64,000 nt of DNA, taken from assembly GCF_900091435.1 (NCBI RefSeq), contig NZ_FMCS01000007.1, forward strand, positions 62,001-126,000, in the 5' to 3' direction. The first letter of the stretch is position 1. The number at the start of each line of letters is the position of its first letter. This document shows, piece by piece, positions 40,590 to 49,835 of the stretch. The notes beneath the pieces are model-generated. The model made no database searches and was not told the origin of the DNA. It saw only the letters and a list, made by a program, of their open reading frames with translations. Origin of the DNA: Micromonospora chaiyaphumensis (GTDB taxonomy: Bacteria; Actinomycetota; Actinomycetes; Mycobacteriales; Micromonosporaceae). The position numbers and the translations under genes were made by a program.

Positions 40590-40622
40590 GGAGGCCCGCG
40601 GCGCGGTGCGCCGCGGGCCTCC
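40590..40622 (-). terminator. Terminator after arc
   Basis: GGAGGCCCGCGGCGC (40590-40604) pairs perfectly with 40608-40622 across a GGT loop (15 bp). It begins 15 nt beyond the arc stop codon and therefore ends the arc transcript before dop. Confidence 0.8.
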
Positions 40623-40636
40623 GTCGTGCCGTCGGA

Positions 40637-42418
40637 CTACAGGTACTGGCCGGTGTTGCTGGCGGTCTCGATGGACCGGCCGGCCTCGGCGCCCTTGCCG
40701 CCGGAGACGAGCGTGCGGATGTAGACGATCCGCTCGCCCTTCTTGCCGGAGATGCGGGCCCAGTCGTCGGGGTTGGTGGTGTTGGGCAGGTCCTCGTTCT
40801 CGCGGAACTCGTCGACGCAGGCGTCGAGGAGGTGCTGGAGCCGGAGCCCCTTACGCCCGGAGGTGAGGAACTCCTTGATGGCCATCTTCTTGCCCCGGTC
40901 GACGATGTTCTGGATCATCGCGCCGGAGTTGAAGTCCTTGAAGTAGAGGACTTCCTTGTCGCCGTTGGCGTAGGTGACCTCGAGGAAGCGGTTCTCCTCG
41001 GTCTCCGAGTACATCCGCAGGACGACCGCGTCGATCATCGCCGCCACGGTGGCCTGCGGGTCGCCGCCGTGCTCGGCCAGGTCGTCGGCGTGCAGGGGCA
41101 GGCCGGAGAGGATGTACTTGGAGAAGATGTCCTTGGCCGCCTCGGCGTCCGGCCGCTCGATCTTGATTTTCACGTCGAGCCGGCCGGGGCGCAGGATCGC
41201 CGGGTCGATCATGTCTTCCCGGTTGGAGGCGCCGATGACGATGACGTTCTCCAGGCCCTCCACGCCGTCGATCTCGCTGAGCAGCTGCGGGACGATGGTG
41301 TTCTCCACGTCGGAGGAGACACCGGAACCGCGGGTGCGGAAGACGGAGTCCATCTCGTCGAAGAACACGATCACCGGGGTGCCCTCGCCGGCCTTCTCCC
41401 GCGCCCGCTGGAAGATCAGCCGGATGTGCCGCTCGGTCTCGCCGACGTACTTGTTGAGCAGCTCGGGGCCCTTGATGTTGAGGAAGAAGCTGGTGTGCTT
41501 CTCCTCGCCCCGCCGCTCGGCGATCTTCTTGGCCAGCGAGTTGGCCACCGCCTTGGCGATCAGCGTCTTGCCGCAGCCGGGCGGGCCGTAGAGCAGGATG
41601 CCCTTCGGCGGCCGGAGCTGGTGCTCGCGGAACAGGTCGGCGTGCAGGAAGGGCAGCTCGACCGCGTCGCGGATCTGCTCGATCTGCGAGTGGAGGCCAC
41701 CGATGTCGGAGTAGTCGACGTCGGGCACCTCCTCCAGGACGAGCTCCTCGACCTCGCTCTTCGGGATCCGCTCGTACGCGTAGGCCGAGCGGGGCTCGAT
41801 CATGAGCGAGTCGCCGGCCCGGATCGCGGTGCCGATCAGGGTCTCCGCGAGGTGCACGATGCGCTCCTCGTCGGAGTGCGAGACCACCAGCGCCCGGTCA
41901 CCCGGCGCGCCGTCGGGCCCGGCGAGCACCTCCTTGAGCATCACGACCTCGCCGACCCGCTCGTAGCCGAACGCGTCGACGATGTTGAGCGCGTCGTTGA
42001 GCAGGACCTCCTGGCCCCGGCGCAGCTCCTCGACCTCGAGCGAGGGCGAGACGGCCACCCGGAGCTTGCGCCCGCCGGTGAAGACGTCCACCGTGCCGTC
42101 GTCGTGCTTCGCCAGGAAGACGCCGTAGCCGCTCGGCGGCTGGGCGAGGCGGTCGATCTCCTCCTTGAGCGTCACGATCTGCGCGCGAGCCTCCTTGAGG
42201 GTGCTCACGAGCCGTTCGTTGTTCTCGGTCAGCCGCGCCAACTGCGCCTGGGTGGCCGCCAGCCGCTCCTCGAGCTGCCGGACGTGTCGGGGGCTTTCGG
42301 TCAACTTGCGCCGCACCAGAGCGAGTTCCTCTTGAAGGAACGCGACCTGCGTGGAGAGATCGTGGGCCTCCTTCTCCCACCGTGCGGCGCGCGAGTCCGC
42401 GTCGTCGCTGCGTGCCAC
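40637..42418 (-). CDS. arc: Proteasome-associated AAA ATPase Arc/Mpa
   Basis: This 593-residue hexameric unfoldase has an N-terminal coiled coil (about 10-90) that binds Pup. OB-fold domains follow, then AAA with Walker A GPPGCGKT (278-285) and Walker B V-F-F-D-E-M-D-S (351-358), and a second region ending S-N-T-G-Q-Y-L. The C-terminal Q-Y-L is the motif that docks into the proteasome alpha ring. The GTG start has GGGGAGG 6 nt upstream. It is known as mpa in mycobacteria and arc elsewhere. Confidence 0.97.
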   Translation of the reverse strand: MARSDDADSRAARWEKEAHDLSTQVAFLQEELALVRRKLTESPRHVRQLEERLAATQAQLARLTENNERLVSTLKEARAQIVTLKEEIDRLAQPPSGYGVFLAKHDDGTVDVFTGGRKLRVAVSPSLEVEELRRGQEVLLNDALNIVDAFGYERVGEVVMLKEVLAGPDGAPGDRALVVSHSDEERIVHLAETLIGTAIRAGDSLMIEPRSAYAYERIPKSEVEELVLEEVPDVDYSDIGGLHSQIEQIRDAVELPFLHADLFREHQLRPPKGILLYGPPGCGKTLIAKAVANSLAKKIAERRGEEKHTSFFLNIKGPELLNKYVGETERHIRLIFQRAREKAGEGTPVIVFFDEMDSVFRTRGSGVSSDVENTIVPQLLSEIDGVEGLENVIVIGASNREDMIDPAILRPGRLDVKIKIERPDAEAAKDIFSKYILSGLPLHADDLAEHGGDPQATVAAMIDAVVLRMYSETEENRFLEVTYANGDKEVLYFKDFNSGAMIQNIVDRGKKMAIKEFLTSGRKGLRLQHLLDACVDEFRENEDLPNTTNPDDWARISGKKGERIVYIRTLVSGGKGAEAGRSIETASNTGQYL

Positions 42419-42595
42419 GTCCCACCTCCCCGGGGGGCTTGAACGTTCTGAGCTAACACTAGCCGCTATGAGCCCGATTCGGTCCTCCGCAACGCGCTCG
42501 TCACCGAAGCTTGATCGCCAAGGGCTGGTCGACGGGCGGGTACGGGCGTTCGGGTACCGTCGGAGGGTGGGACGGGAGAACATGGGGGGTGCTTC

Positions 42596-42889
42596 GTGAC
42601 CGACGTCGCGACGGACCAGCTGCAGGTCTGGGTGGATCAGGACCTGTGCACGGGTGACGGGCTGTGCGTGCAGTACGCGCCGGAGGTCTTCGAGTTCGAC
42701 GTCGACGGCCTGGCGTACGTCAAGGGGCCCGACGGCGAGCTGCGGCAGACGTTGGGCGCCCGGGTGGACGTGCCGGAGCACCTGCGCCTCGAGGTGATCG
42801 ACTCGGCGAAGGAGTGCCCGGGCGAGTGCATCCACGTGGTGCGCGCGGGCGACGGCACGGAGGTGGCCGGCCCGGAGGCCGAGGACTGA
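42596..42889 (+). CDS. Small single-cluster ferredoxin
   Basis: This 97-residue ferredoxin has cysteines at 18, 24, 74 and 78 (C-T-G-D-G-L-C and E-C-P-G-E-C-I). The C-x5-C plus C-P pattern fits [3Fe-4S] or [4Fe-4S] ferredoxins that serve P450s in actinomycetes, with an extra Cys78 where alanine is usual. It likely donates electrons to a cytochrome P450 or other oxidase; none is adjacent. A G-rich ribosome-binding site precedes the GTG. It is divergent from arc. Confidence 0.8.
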   Translation: MTDVATDQLQVWVDQDLCTGDGLCVQYAPEVFEFDVDGLAYVKGPDGELRQTLGARVDVPEHLRLEVIDSAKECPGECIHVVRAGDGTEVAGPEAED

Positions 42890-42895
42890 CCTGAC

Positions 42896-42938
42896 GGACG
42901 TCACGGGCCGGGGACGGGGTCCCCGGCCCGTGGCGTCC
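42896..42938. terminator. Bidirectional terminator between ferredoxin and conserved hypothetical
   Basis: Two 20-nt arms (42896-42915 and 42919-42938) form a stem with a single wobble pair and a GGG loop. It follows both the ferredoxin and the convergent hypothetical gene within 10 nt, so it can stop transcription in both directions. Confidence 0.75.
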
Positions 42939-42940
42939 GG

Positions 42941-43513
42941 TCAGAGCATCGGGCGGCCGACGACCGAGGCGACCAGCCGGGCGAACTCCTCCAGCCGGGC
43001 GATCTGCCCGGCGCCGCCGTCGTCGAGGGTCTTGCCGAAGCGCAGGGCGTCGTGCCGCGGCGCACCGGCCGCCTCGTCGCTGGGCGGCGCCTCGTCCAGC
43101 GAGCTGAGCAGCAGGTAGACGTCGATGCTGTCGACCCGGACCTCGCCGGTGTCGGAGCGGGTGAGCCGCCGGCGGCAGCCGACCTCGGTGACCGTGGAGA
43201 CCGGCACCACCCGCAGCGAGGAGGTCATCGAGCCGGGCGGCCCCTCCCCCGGCGGGACGTCCTCACCGTGCCAGAGCACCAGCCGGCTGCCGTCGCAGAC
43301 GACGACCTCCTGCCACACCCCGTTGACCTCGTTGACGAAGCGTTCCAGGGTGAAGCCGAGCACGGAGGCGCCGCGCAGCACCCCGCCGAGGGCTTCCAGG
43401 GCGATGTCGGGGTCGCGCAGGTAGGCCCGGGCGGCCGACTCCAGGTCGGTGTAGGGCGACCAGTCGGGGAAGACGGCGGGCAGGTCGCCGTTGCCGTAGC
43501 CGGGGCTGCTCAT
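42941..43513 (-). CDS. Conserved hypothetical protein next to arc
   Basis: This 190-residue soluble protein has no recognised domain. The most distinctive stretches are F-P-D-W-S-P-Y-T-D-L-E-S-A-A-R-A-Y-L near the start and L-R-F-G-K-T-L-D-D-G-G-A-G-Q-I-A-R near the end. It sits in the conserved trmI-arc neighbourhood, downstream of two tiny ORFs joined by ATGA overlaps. No function is proposed. Confidence 0.65.
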   Translation of the reverse strand: MSSPGYGNGDLPAVFPDWSPYTDLESAARAYLRDPDIALEALGGVLRGASVLGFTLERFVNEVNGVWQEVVVCDGSRLVLWHGEDVPPGEGPPGSMTSSLRVVPVSTVTEVGCRRRLTRSDTGEVRVDSIDVYLLLSSLDEAPPSDEAAGAPRHDALRFGKTLDDGGAGQIARLEEFARLVASVVGRPML

Positions 43514-43646
43514 GCCGCCGCCTCCCGGCCCGTGCGCCGCCGCCGGTCCGGACCGCCGGGGCGGGCGCCGTCCGCGCCGCGTGCCCCGATCCGCTCGCTC
43601 ATGCCACCGTCTCCACCCGCTCGGTGTCGTCCACGCCGGGACCCAT
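43510..43646 (-). other. Two tandem mini-ORFs chained by ATGA overlaps
   Basis: A 15-residue ORF (43646-43599) ends with a TGA that overlaps the ATG of a 30-residue ORF (43602-43510). That ORF's TGA overlaps the ATG of the 190-residue gene. GGAGACGG precedes the second ATG. The pattern would fit translationally coupled leader peptides; it could also be chance in GC-rich DNA. Confidence 0.35.
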
Positions 43647-43680
43647 GATCCGCCCGCTCAAACCCGCCCGCGCCGCGGGG

Positions 43681-45786
<2,106 letters not shown>

Positions 45787-45916
45787 CTACGTGAGCGCGA
45801 GGAGTGACCCGGTTCTGCGAGCCCCGCAGTCACGAACGAAGGACGGCACCGCGGGGCGGATCATGCCCGGTGCGGCGACGGCGGCCCTGTCACACCGGTG
45901 CCCTAACCTTCCGGGC

Positions 45917-46825
45917 ATGACGGCGGAACCGGTGATCGACACGCAGCCCGACCCGACGGCCACGCCGCCCACGGTGCGGGCGTCGCTGTCCCCGTCGCGC
46001 GCGGCCGACTTCAAGACCTGCCCGCTGCTCTACCGGTTCCGCAGCATCGACCGGCTGCCCGAGCGACCCACCGTCGAGCAGGTCCGGGGCACGCTGGTGC
46101 ACGCCGTGCTGGAGCGGCTGTTCGACCTGCCGGCGGCGGCCCGCACCCCGGAGTCGGCCGGCGACCTGGTCGCCCCGCAGTGGGACCGGCTGGTCACCGA
46201 GCAGCCGGAGCTGGCGACGCTGTTCCCCGAGGGCGACGCGGCCGCGGTCGACGGGTTCCTCCGCTCGGCGGCGGGCCTGCTGGAGGGCTACTTCGCCGTG
46301 GAGGACCCGCGCCGGCTGGAGCCGGCCGAGCGGGAGGCGCTGATCTCCGCGGTGGTCGACGACGAGCTGCTCATCCGGGGCTACCTCGACCGGCTGGACG
46401 TGGCGCCCGACGGCGCGCTGCGGGTGGTCGACTACAAGACCGGCGGCGCCCCGCGGGAGGCGTTCGAGGCGCGGGCGCTGTTCCAGCTGAAGTTCTACGC
46501 CCTGGTGCTGTGGCGCACCCGCGGTGTGGTGCCGCGGGTCCTGCGGCTGCTCTACCTCAAGGACGCCGAGGTCTGCGACTACTCCCCCGACGCCGACGAG
46601 CTGCTGCGCTTCGAGCGCACGGTGGTGGCGCTCTGGCAGGCCATCGAGCAGGCCACCGCCCGGCAGGACTTCCGGCCCCGGCCCAGCCGGCTCTGCGACT
46701 GGTGCAGCCACCGGGCGCTCTGCCCGAGCTTCGGCGGCACCCCGCCGCCCTTCCCGGTCGCGGGCCCGGCCGACCCGCTCACCGACGCCCGGTCCCGCCC
46801 GGCCGCGCCCGGCGCGGACGAGTGA
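45917..46825 (+). CDS. RecB-family/Cas4-like PD-(D/E)XK nuclease with iron-sulfur cysteines
   Basis: This 302-residue nuclease has H62 in L-V-H-A-V-L-E, D161 region G-Y-L-D-R-L-D and V-V-D172-Y-K174, which form the RecB-type motifs. Four cysteines (C35, C260, C263, C269) match the 4Fe-4S arrangement of AddB/Cas4-like nucleases. A DNA-repair exonuclease role is inferred; the same gene is beside trmI in M. tuberculosis (Rv2119). TAACCT lies 7 nt upstream of the ATG. Confidence 0.88.
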   Translation: MTAEPVIDTQPDPTATPPTVRASLSPSRAADFKTCPLLYRFRSIDRLPERPTVEQVRGTLVHAVLERLFDLPAAARTPESAGDLVAPQWDRLVTEQPELATLFPEGDAAAVDGFLRSAAGLLEGYFAVEDPRRLEPAEREALISAVVDDELLIRGYLDRLDVAPDGALRVVDYKTGGAPREAFEARALFQLKFYALVLWRTRGVVPRVLRLLYLKDAEVCDYSPDADELLRFERTVVALWQAIEQATARQDFRPRPSRLCDWCSHRALCPSFGGTPPPFPVAGPADPLTDARSRPAAPGADE

Positions 46826-46902
46826 TCCTCCTCCCCACGGAGGAGACCGGGTTCGGCATCGGCGACGACCGGCCGGCGCGCGGCGGCGGCTAGCGTCGAC
46901 GC

Positions 46903-48096
46903 ATGACCAACCGGCTGCGCGCGTGGGCGCGGGACCGGCCGCTGGCCGTGGACGCCGCCACGGCCGTCGCGCTGGCGCTGGTGGACGCGGCGTTCCTGCT
47001 GCTGACCCCGCGGGAGCTGCGGCCCGACCAGCTCTGGGCGGCGCTGGGGTGGAGCGTGCTCTGCGCCGCCCCGGTGGCCATCCGCCGGGTCGCCCCGTGG
47101 CCGGCCGTGGGCGCGGCGGTGGCCACCCTGGCCGTGCCGGTGCTGTTCCACCTCGCCCCCACCACCCAGGGGCTGACCTTCGTGGTGCTCACCTACACCA
47201 TGGCGGCGCACCGGCCGCTACGTCCGGCCACCCTCGCCGCGCTGCTGCTGTGGGTGCCGGTCATGCTGGCGAACCTGGCCGCGCCGCTGGACGGCGTGCT
47301 CGACATGGGCCCCGGCGTGCTGGTGCTCAACAACCTGCTCACCGCCTCGGTGGCGTACGCGGTGGGCCGCGCGGTGCAGGCCCGCCGCCAGTCCACCCGG
47401 ATGCTGCGGGAGCGGGCCCGGATCGCCGAGACCACCCAGCGGTCGCTGGCCGAGCAGGCCGTCGCCGACGAGCGGCGCCGGATCGCCCGGGAGCTGCACG
47501 ACGTGGTGGCCCACCACGTCAGCGTGATGGGCGTGCTGGCCACCGGGGCCCGCCGGGTGCTCCGGCGGGACCCGGACGCGGCGGACGAGGCGATGGCCAC
47601 CGTCGAGGAGACCGGCCGGGCCACCCTGCGGGAGCTGCGCCGGCTGCTGGACGTGCTGCGCACCGACGCCGAACCGGCCGCCGAGCTGACCCCGCAGCCG
47701 GGGCTGACCGGCATCGAGGCCCTGGTCGAGCAGGTCCGCGAGGCCGGGCTGCCGGTCACGCTGCGGGTCGACGGCACGCCCGGGCCGATGGAGGACGGGG
47801 TGGCGCTCACCGTCTACCGGATCGTGCAGGAGGCGCTGACCAACGCCCTCAAGCACGCCGGCCGGGCAACGGCGCTGGTCCGGCTCACCCTCGCCGACGG
47901 CTTCCTGGCCGTGGAGGTCACCGACACCGGGCGCGGCCCGACGCCCGCGGCCGGCCGGATCGGGCACGGGTTGGTCGGCATGCGGGAACGGGTCGCCCTC
48001 TACGGTGGGATCCTGCGGACCGGCCCGCGGCCGGGCGGCGGCTTCCGGGTGTACGCGCGGATCCCGCTGGAGCCCGCCGGGGCGGTCCCGGCGTGA
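46903..48096 (+). CDS. NarL-type sensor histidine kinase
   Basis: This 397-residue kinase has about five N-terminal hydrophobic segments and no large extracellular domain, as in intramembrane-sensing kinases. The HisKA_3 phosphoacceptor is H199 in R-E-L-H-D-V-V-A-H-H-V. The HATPase region includes E-A-L-T-N-A-L-K-H-A and D-T-G-R-G. It should phosphorylate the response regulator encoded 29 bases downstream. TAGCGT lies 6 nt upstream of the ATG (leaderless). Confidence 0.9.
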   Translation: MTNRLRAWARDRPLAVDAATAVALALVDAAFLLLTPRELRPDQLWAALGWSVLCAAPVAIRRVAPWPAVGAAVATLAVPVLFHLAPTTQGLTFVVLTYTMAAHRPLRPATLAALLLWVPVMLANLAAPLDGVLDMGPGVLVLNNLLTASVAYAVGRAVQARRQSTRMLRERARIAETTQRSLAEQAVADERRRIARELHDVVAHHVSVMGVLATGARRVLRRDPDAADEAMATVEETGRATLRELRRLLDVLRTDAEPAAELTPQPGLTGIEALVEQVREAGLPVTLRVDGTPGPMEDGVALTVYRIVQEALTNALKHAGRATALVRLTLADGFLAVEVTDTGRGPTPAAGRIGHGLVGMRERVALYGGILRTGPRPGGGFRVYARIPLEPAGAVPA

Positions 48097-48125
48097 CCGG
48101 CACCCGGCCGAACGAGGGGAGACCG

Positions 48126-48809
48126 ATGACCGACAGCACCGCCGGCCGACCGGTGCGGATCCTGCTCGCCGACGACCAGCCGCTGCTGCGTACCGGCTTC
48201 CGGATGGTGCTGGGCACCGAGGACGACCTGGACATCGTGGCCGAGGCCGGCGACGGGGTGGAGGCGGTGGAGCTGTCCCGGCGGCTGCTGCCCGACGTGG
48301 TGCTCATGGACATCCGGATGCCACGGATGGACGGGGTGGCCGCCACCCGGGCGATCGTGGACGCCCGGCTGCCCGTGCGGGTGCTCATCCTCACCACCTT
48401 CGACCTCGACGAGTACGTGGTCGGCGCGCTGCGGGCCGGGGCCAGCGGCTTCCTGGCCAAGGACGTGCCGGCCGAGGACCTGGTGACCGCGATCCGGACG
48501 GTGGCCGCCGGGGAGGCGGTGGTGGCCCCGCGGATCCTGCGCCGGCTGCTGGACCGCTTCGCCGACATGCTGCCCGACCCGGCGGCCACCCCGCCGAAGG
48601 CGTTGGACGCGCTGACCGAGCGGGAGCGGGAGGTGCTCGTGCAGGTGGCCCGCGGGTTGTCCAACGCCGAGATCGCCCGGGAACTGTCGGTGAGCGAGAC
48701 CACCGTGAAGACCCACGTCGGGCACGTGCTGACCAAGCTGGGTCTGCGCGACCGGGTGCAGGCCGTCGTGCTGGCGTACGAGACGGGTCTGGTCCGCCCC
48801 GGCGGGTGA
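48126..48809 (+). CDS. NarL/FixJ-type response regulator
   Basis: This 227-residue regulator has a receiver domain with phosphoacceptor D62 in V-L-M-D-I-R-M-P and K in L-A-K-D-V. The LuxR-type HTH follows at about 162-222 (L-T-E-R-E-R-E-V-L...S-E-T-T-V-K-T-H-V). It pairs with the kinase just upstream (GAGGGGA ribosome site). The adjacent ABC exporter is the probable target. Confidence 0.92.
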   Translation: MTDSTAGRPVRILLADDQPLLRTGFRMVLGTEDDLDIVAEAGDGVEAVELSRRLLPDVVLMDIRMPRMDGVAATRAIVDARLPVRVLILTTFDLDEYVVGALRAGASGFLAKDVPAEDLVTAIRTVAAGEAVVAPRILRRLLDRFADMLPDPAATPPKALDALTEREREVLVQVARGLSNAEIARELSVSETTVKTHVGHVLTKLGLRDRVQAVVLAYETGLVRPGG

Positions 48810-48853
48810 GGTGGCGCCGGTCACCTACCGTGACCATCGGCGGCGCGGCGGGG

Positions 48854-48916
48854 TTGACCATGACGCGACGTGAGGTCCTAGCGTCGGCGGCGCCGGCTGG
48901 TCAGGGATGACCCTGA
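48854..48916 (+). promoter_or_regulatory. Promoter and inverted repeat upstream of ABC exporter
   Basis: TTGACC (48854-48859) and TAGCGT (48879-48884), 19 nt apart, form a candidate promoter. TCAGGGATGACCCTGA (48901-48916), a perfect 6-bp inverted repeat, lies just downstream of the expected start and is flanked by CCGGC/GCCGG, so it could be a response-regulator operator or an attenuator hairpin. Confidence 0.5.
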
Positions 48917-49067
48917 GCCGGCCTCGGGGGCGACCCCAACGGAAAGTTCGGCGACGGTTCCGCCCGGGGGTGGACGGATCCGCGCCCGGCGGCGCCGAGG
49001 ATGGGAACTGCCGCACCGGCCAGCGGGGGCGGTGCGGATCAGCAGGCTGACGGAAGAGGTAGATGAC

Positions 49068-49835
49068 GTGACCGCGACGGTAGGGCAGCAGGCGCAGGCC
49101 GCGGCCCGGGCCAGCGACGTGTGGAAGGTGTACGGCAGCGGCGAGGCGCAGGTCATCGCGCTGCGGGGGGTGAGCGCCGAGTTCGAGCGGGGCCGGTTCA
49201 CCGCGATCATGGGCCCGTCCGGCTCGGGCAAGTCGACGCTCATGCACTGCCTGGCGGGTCTGGACTCGGTGACCCGGGGCACCGTCATGATCGGTGACAC
49301 CACGGTGACCGGGCTGGGCGACGCCGGCCTGACGAAGCTCCGCCGCGACAAGGTGGGCTTCATCTTCCAGCAGTTCAACCTGCTGCCCACGCTCACCGCG
49401 CAGGAGAACATCCTGCTGCCGCTGTCGATCGCCGGCCGCAAGCCCGATCCGGCCTGGTACGACACCGTGATCGACACGGTCGGCCTGCGGGAGCGGCTCG
49501 GGCACCGCCCGGCGCAGCTCTCCGGCGGCCAGCAGCAGCGGGTGGCGTGCGCCCGAGCCCTGGTGGCCCGCCCCGAGGTGATCTTCGCCGACGAGCCGAC
49601 CGGCAACCTGGACTCCCGCTCCGGCGCCGAGGTGCTCAACTTCCTGCGCAACTCGGTCCGGGAGCACGGCCAGACGATCGTCATGGTCACCCACGACCCG
49701 ACCGCCGCCGCGTACGCCGACCGGGTGGTCTTCCTCGCCGACGGCCAGATCGTCTCCGAGCTGATCGAGCCGACCGCCGACACGGTGCTGGACACCATGA
49801 AGAAGCTCGACGCGCCGGCCGAGGTGGGCAACTGA
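49068..49835 (+). CDS. ABC transporter ATP-binding protein (MacB/LolD type)
   Basis: This 255-residue ATPase has Walker A G-P-S-G-S-G-K-S-T (49-57), Q-F-N-L-L-P-T, signature L-S-G-G-Q-Q-Q-R and Walker B V-I-F-A-D-E-P-T-G-N-L-D, then the switch His in V-T-H-D-P. The LolD/MacB/FtsE class powers mechanotransmission permeases that act on peptides, lipids or antibiotics. GTG 49068 is preferred over 49032 because AGAGG lies 9 nt upstream. Its TGA shares one base with the permease ATG. Confidence 0.92.
   Translation: MTATVGQQAQAAARASDVWKVYGSGEAQVIALRGVSAEFERGRFTAIMGPSGSGKSTLMHCLAGLDSVTRGTVMIGDTTVTGLGDAGLTKLRRDKVGFIFQQFNLLPTLTAQENILLPLSIAGRKPDPAWYDTVIDTVGLRERLGHRPAQLSGGQQQRVACARALVARPEVIFADEPTGNLDSRSGAEVLNFLRNSVREHGQTIVMVTHDPTAAAYADRVVFLADGQIVSELIEPTADTVLDTMKKLDAPAEVGN

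Noticed and set aside
38621-42442. A continuous 1273-codon plus-strand frame antisense to dop, arc and pup.
   Set aside because: It is antisense to three certain genes, is made of low-complexity V/G/R/D-rich sequence without domains, and reflects third-position GC bias.
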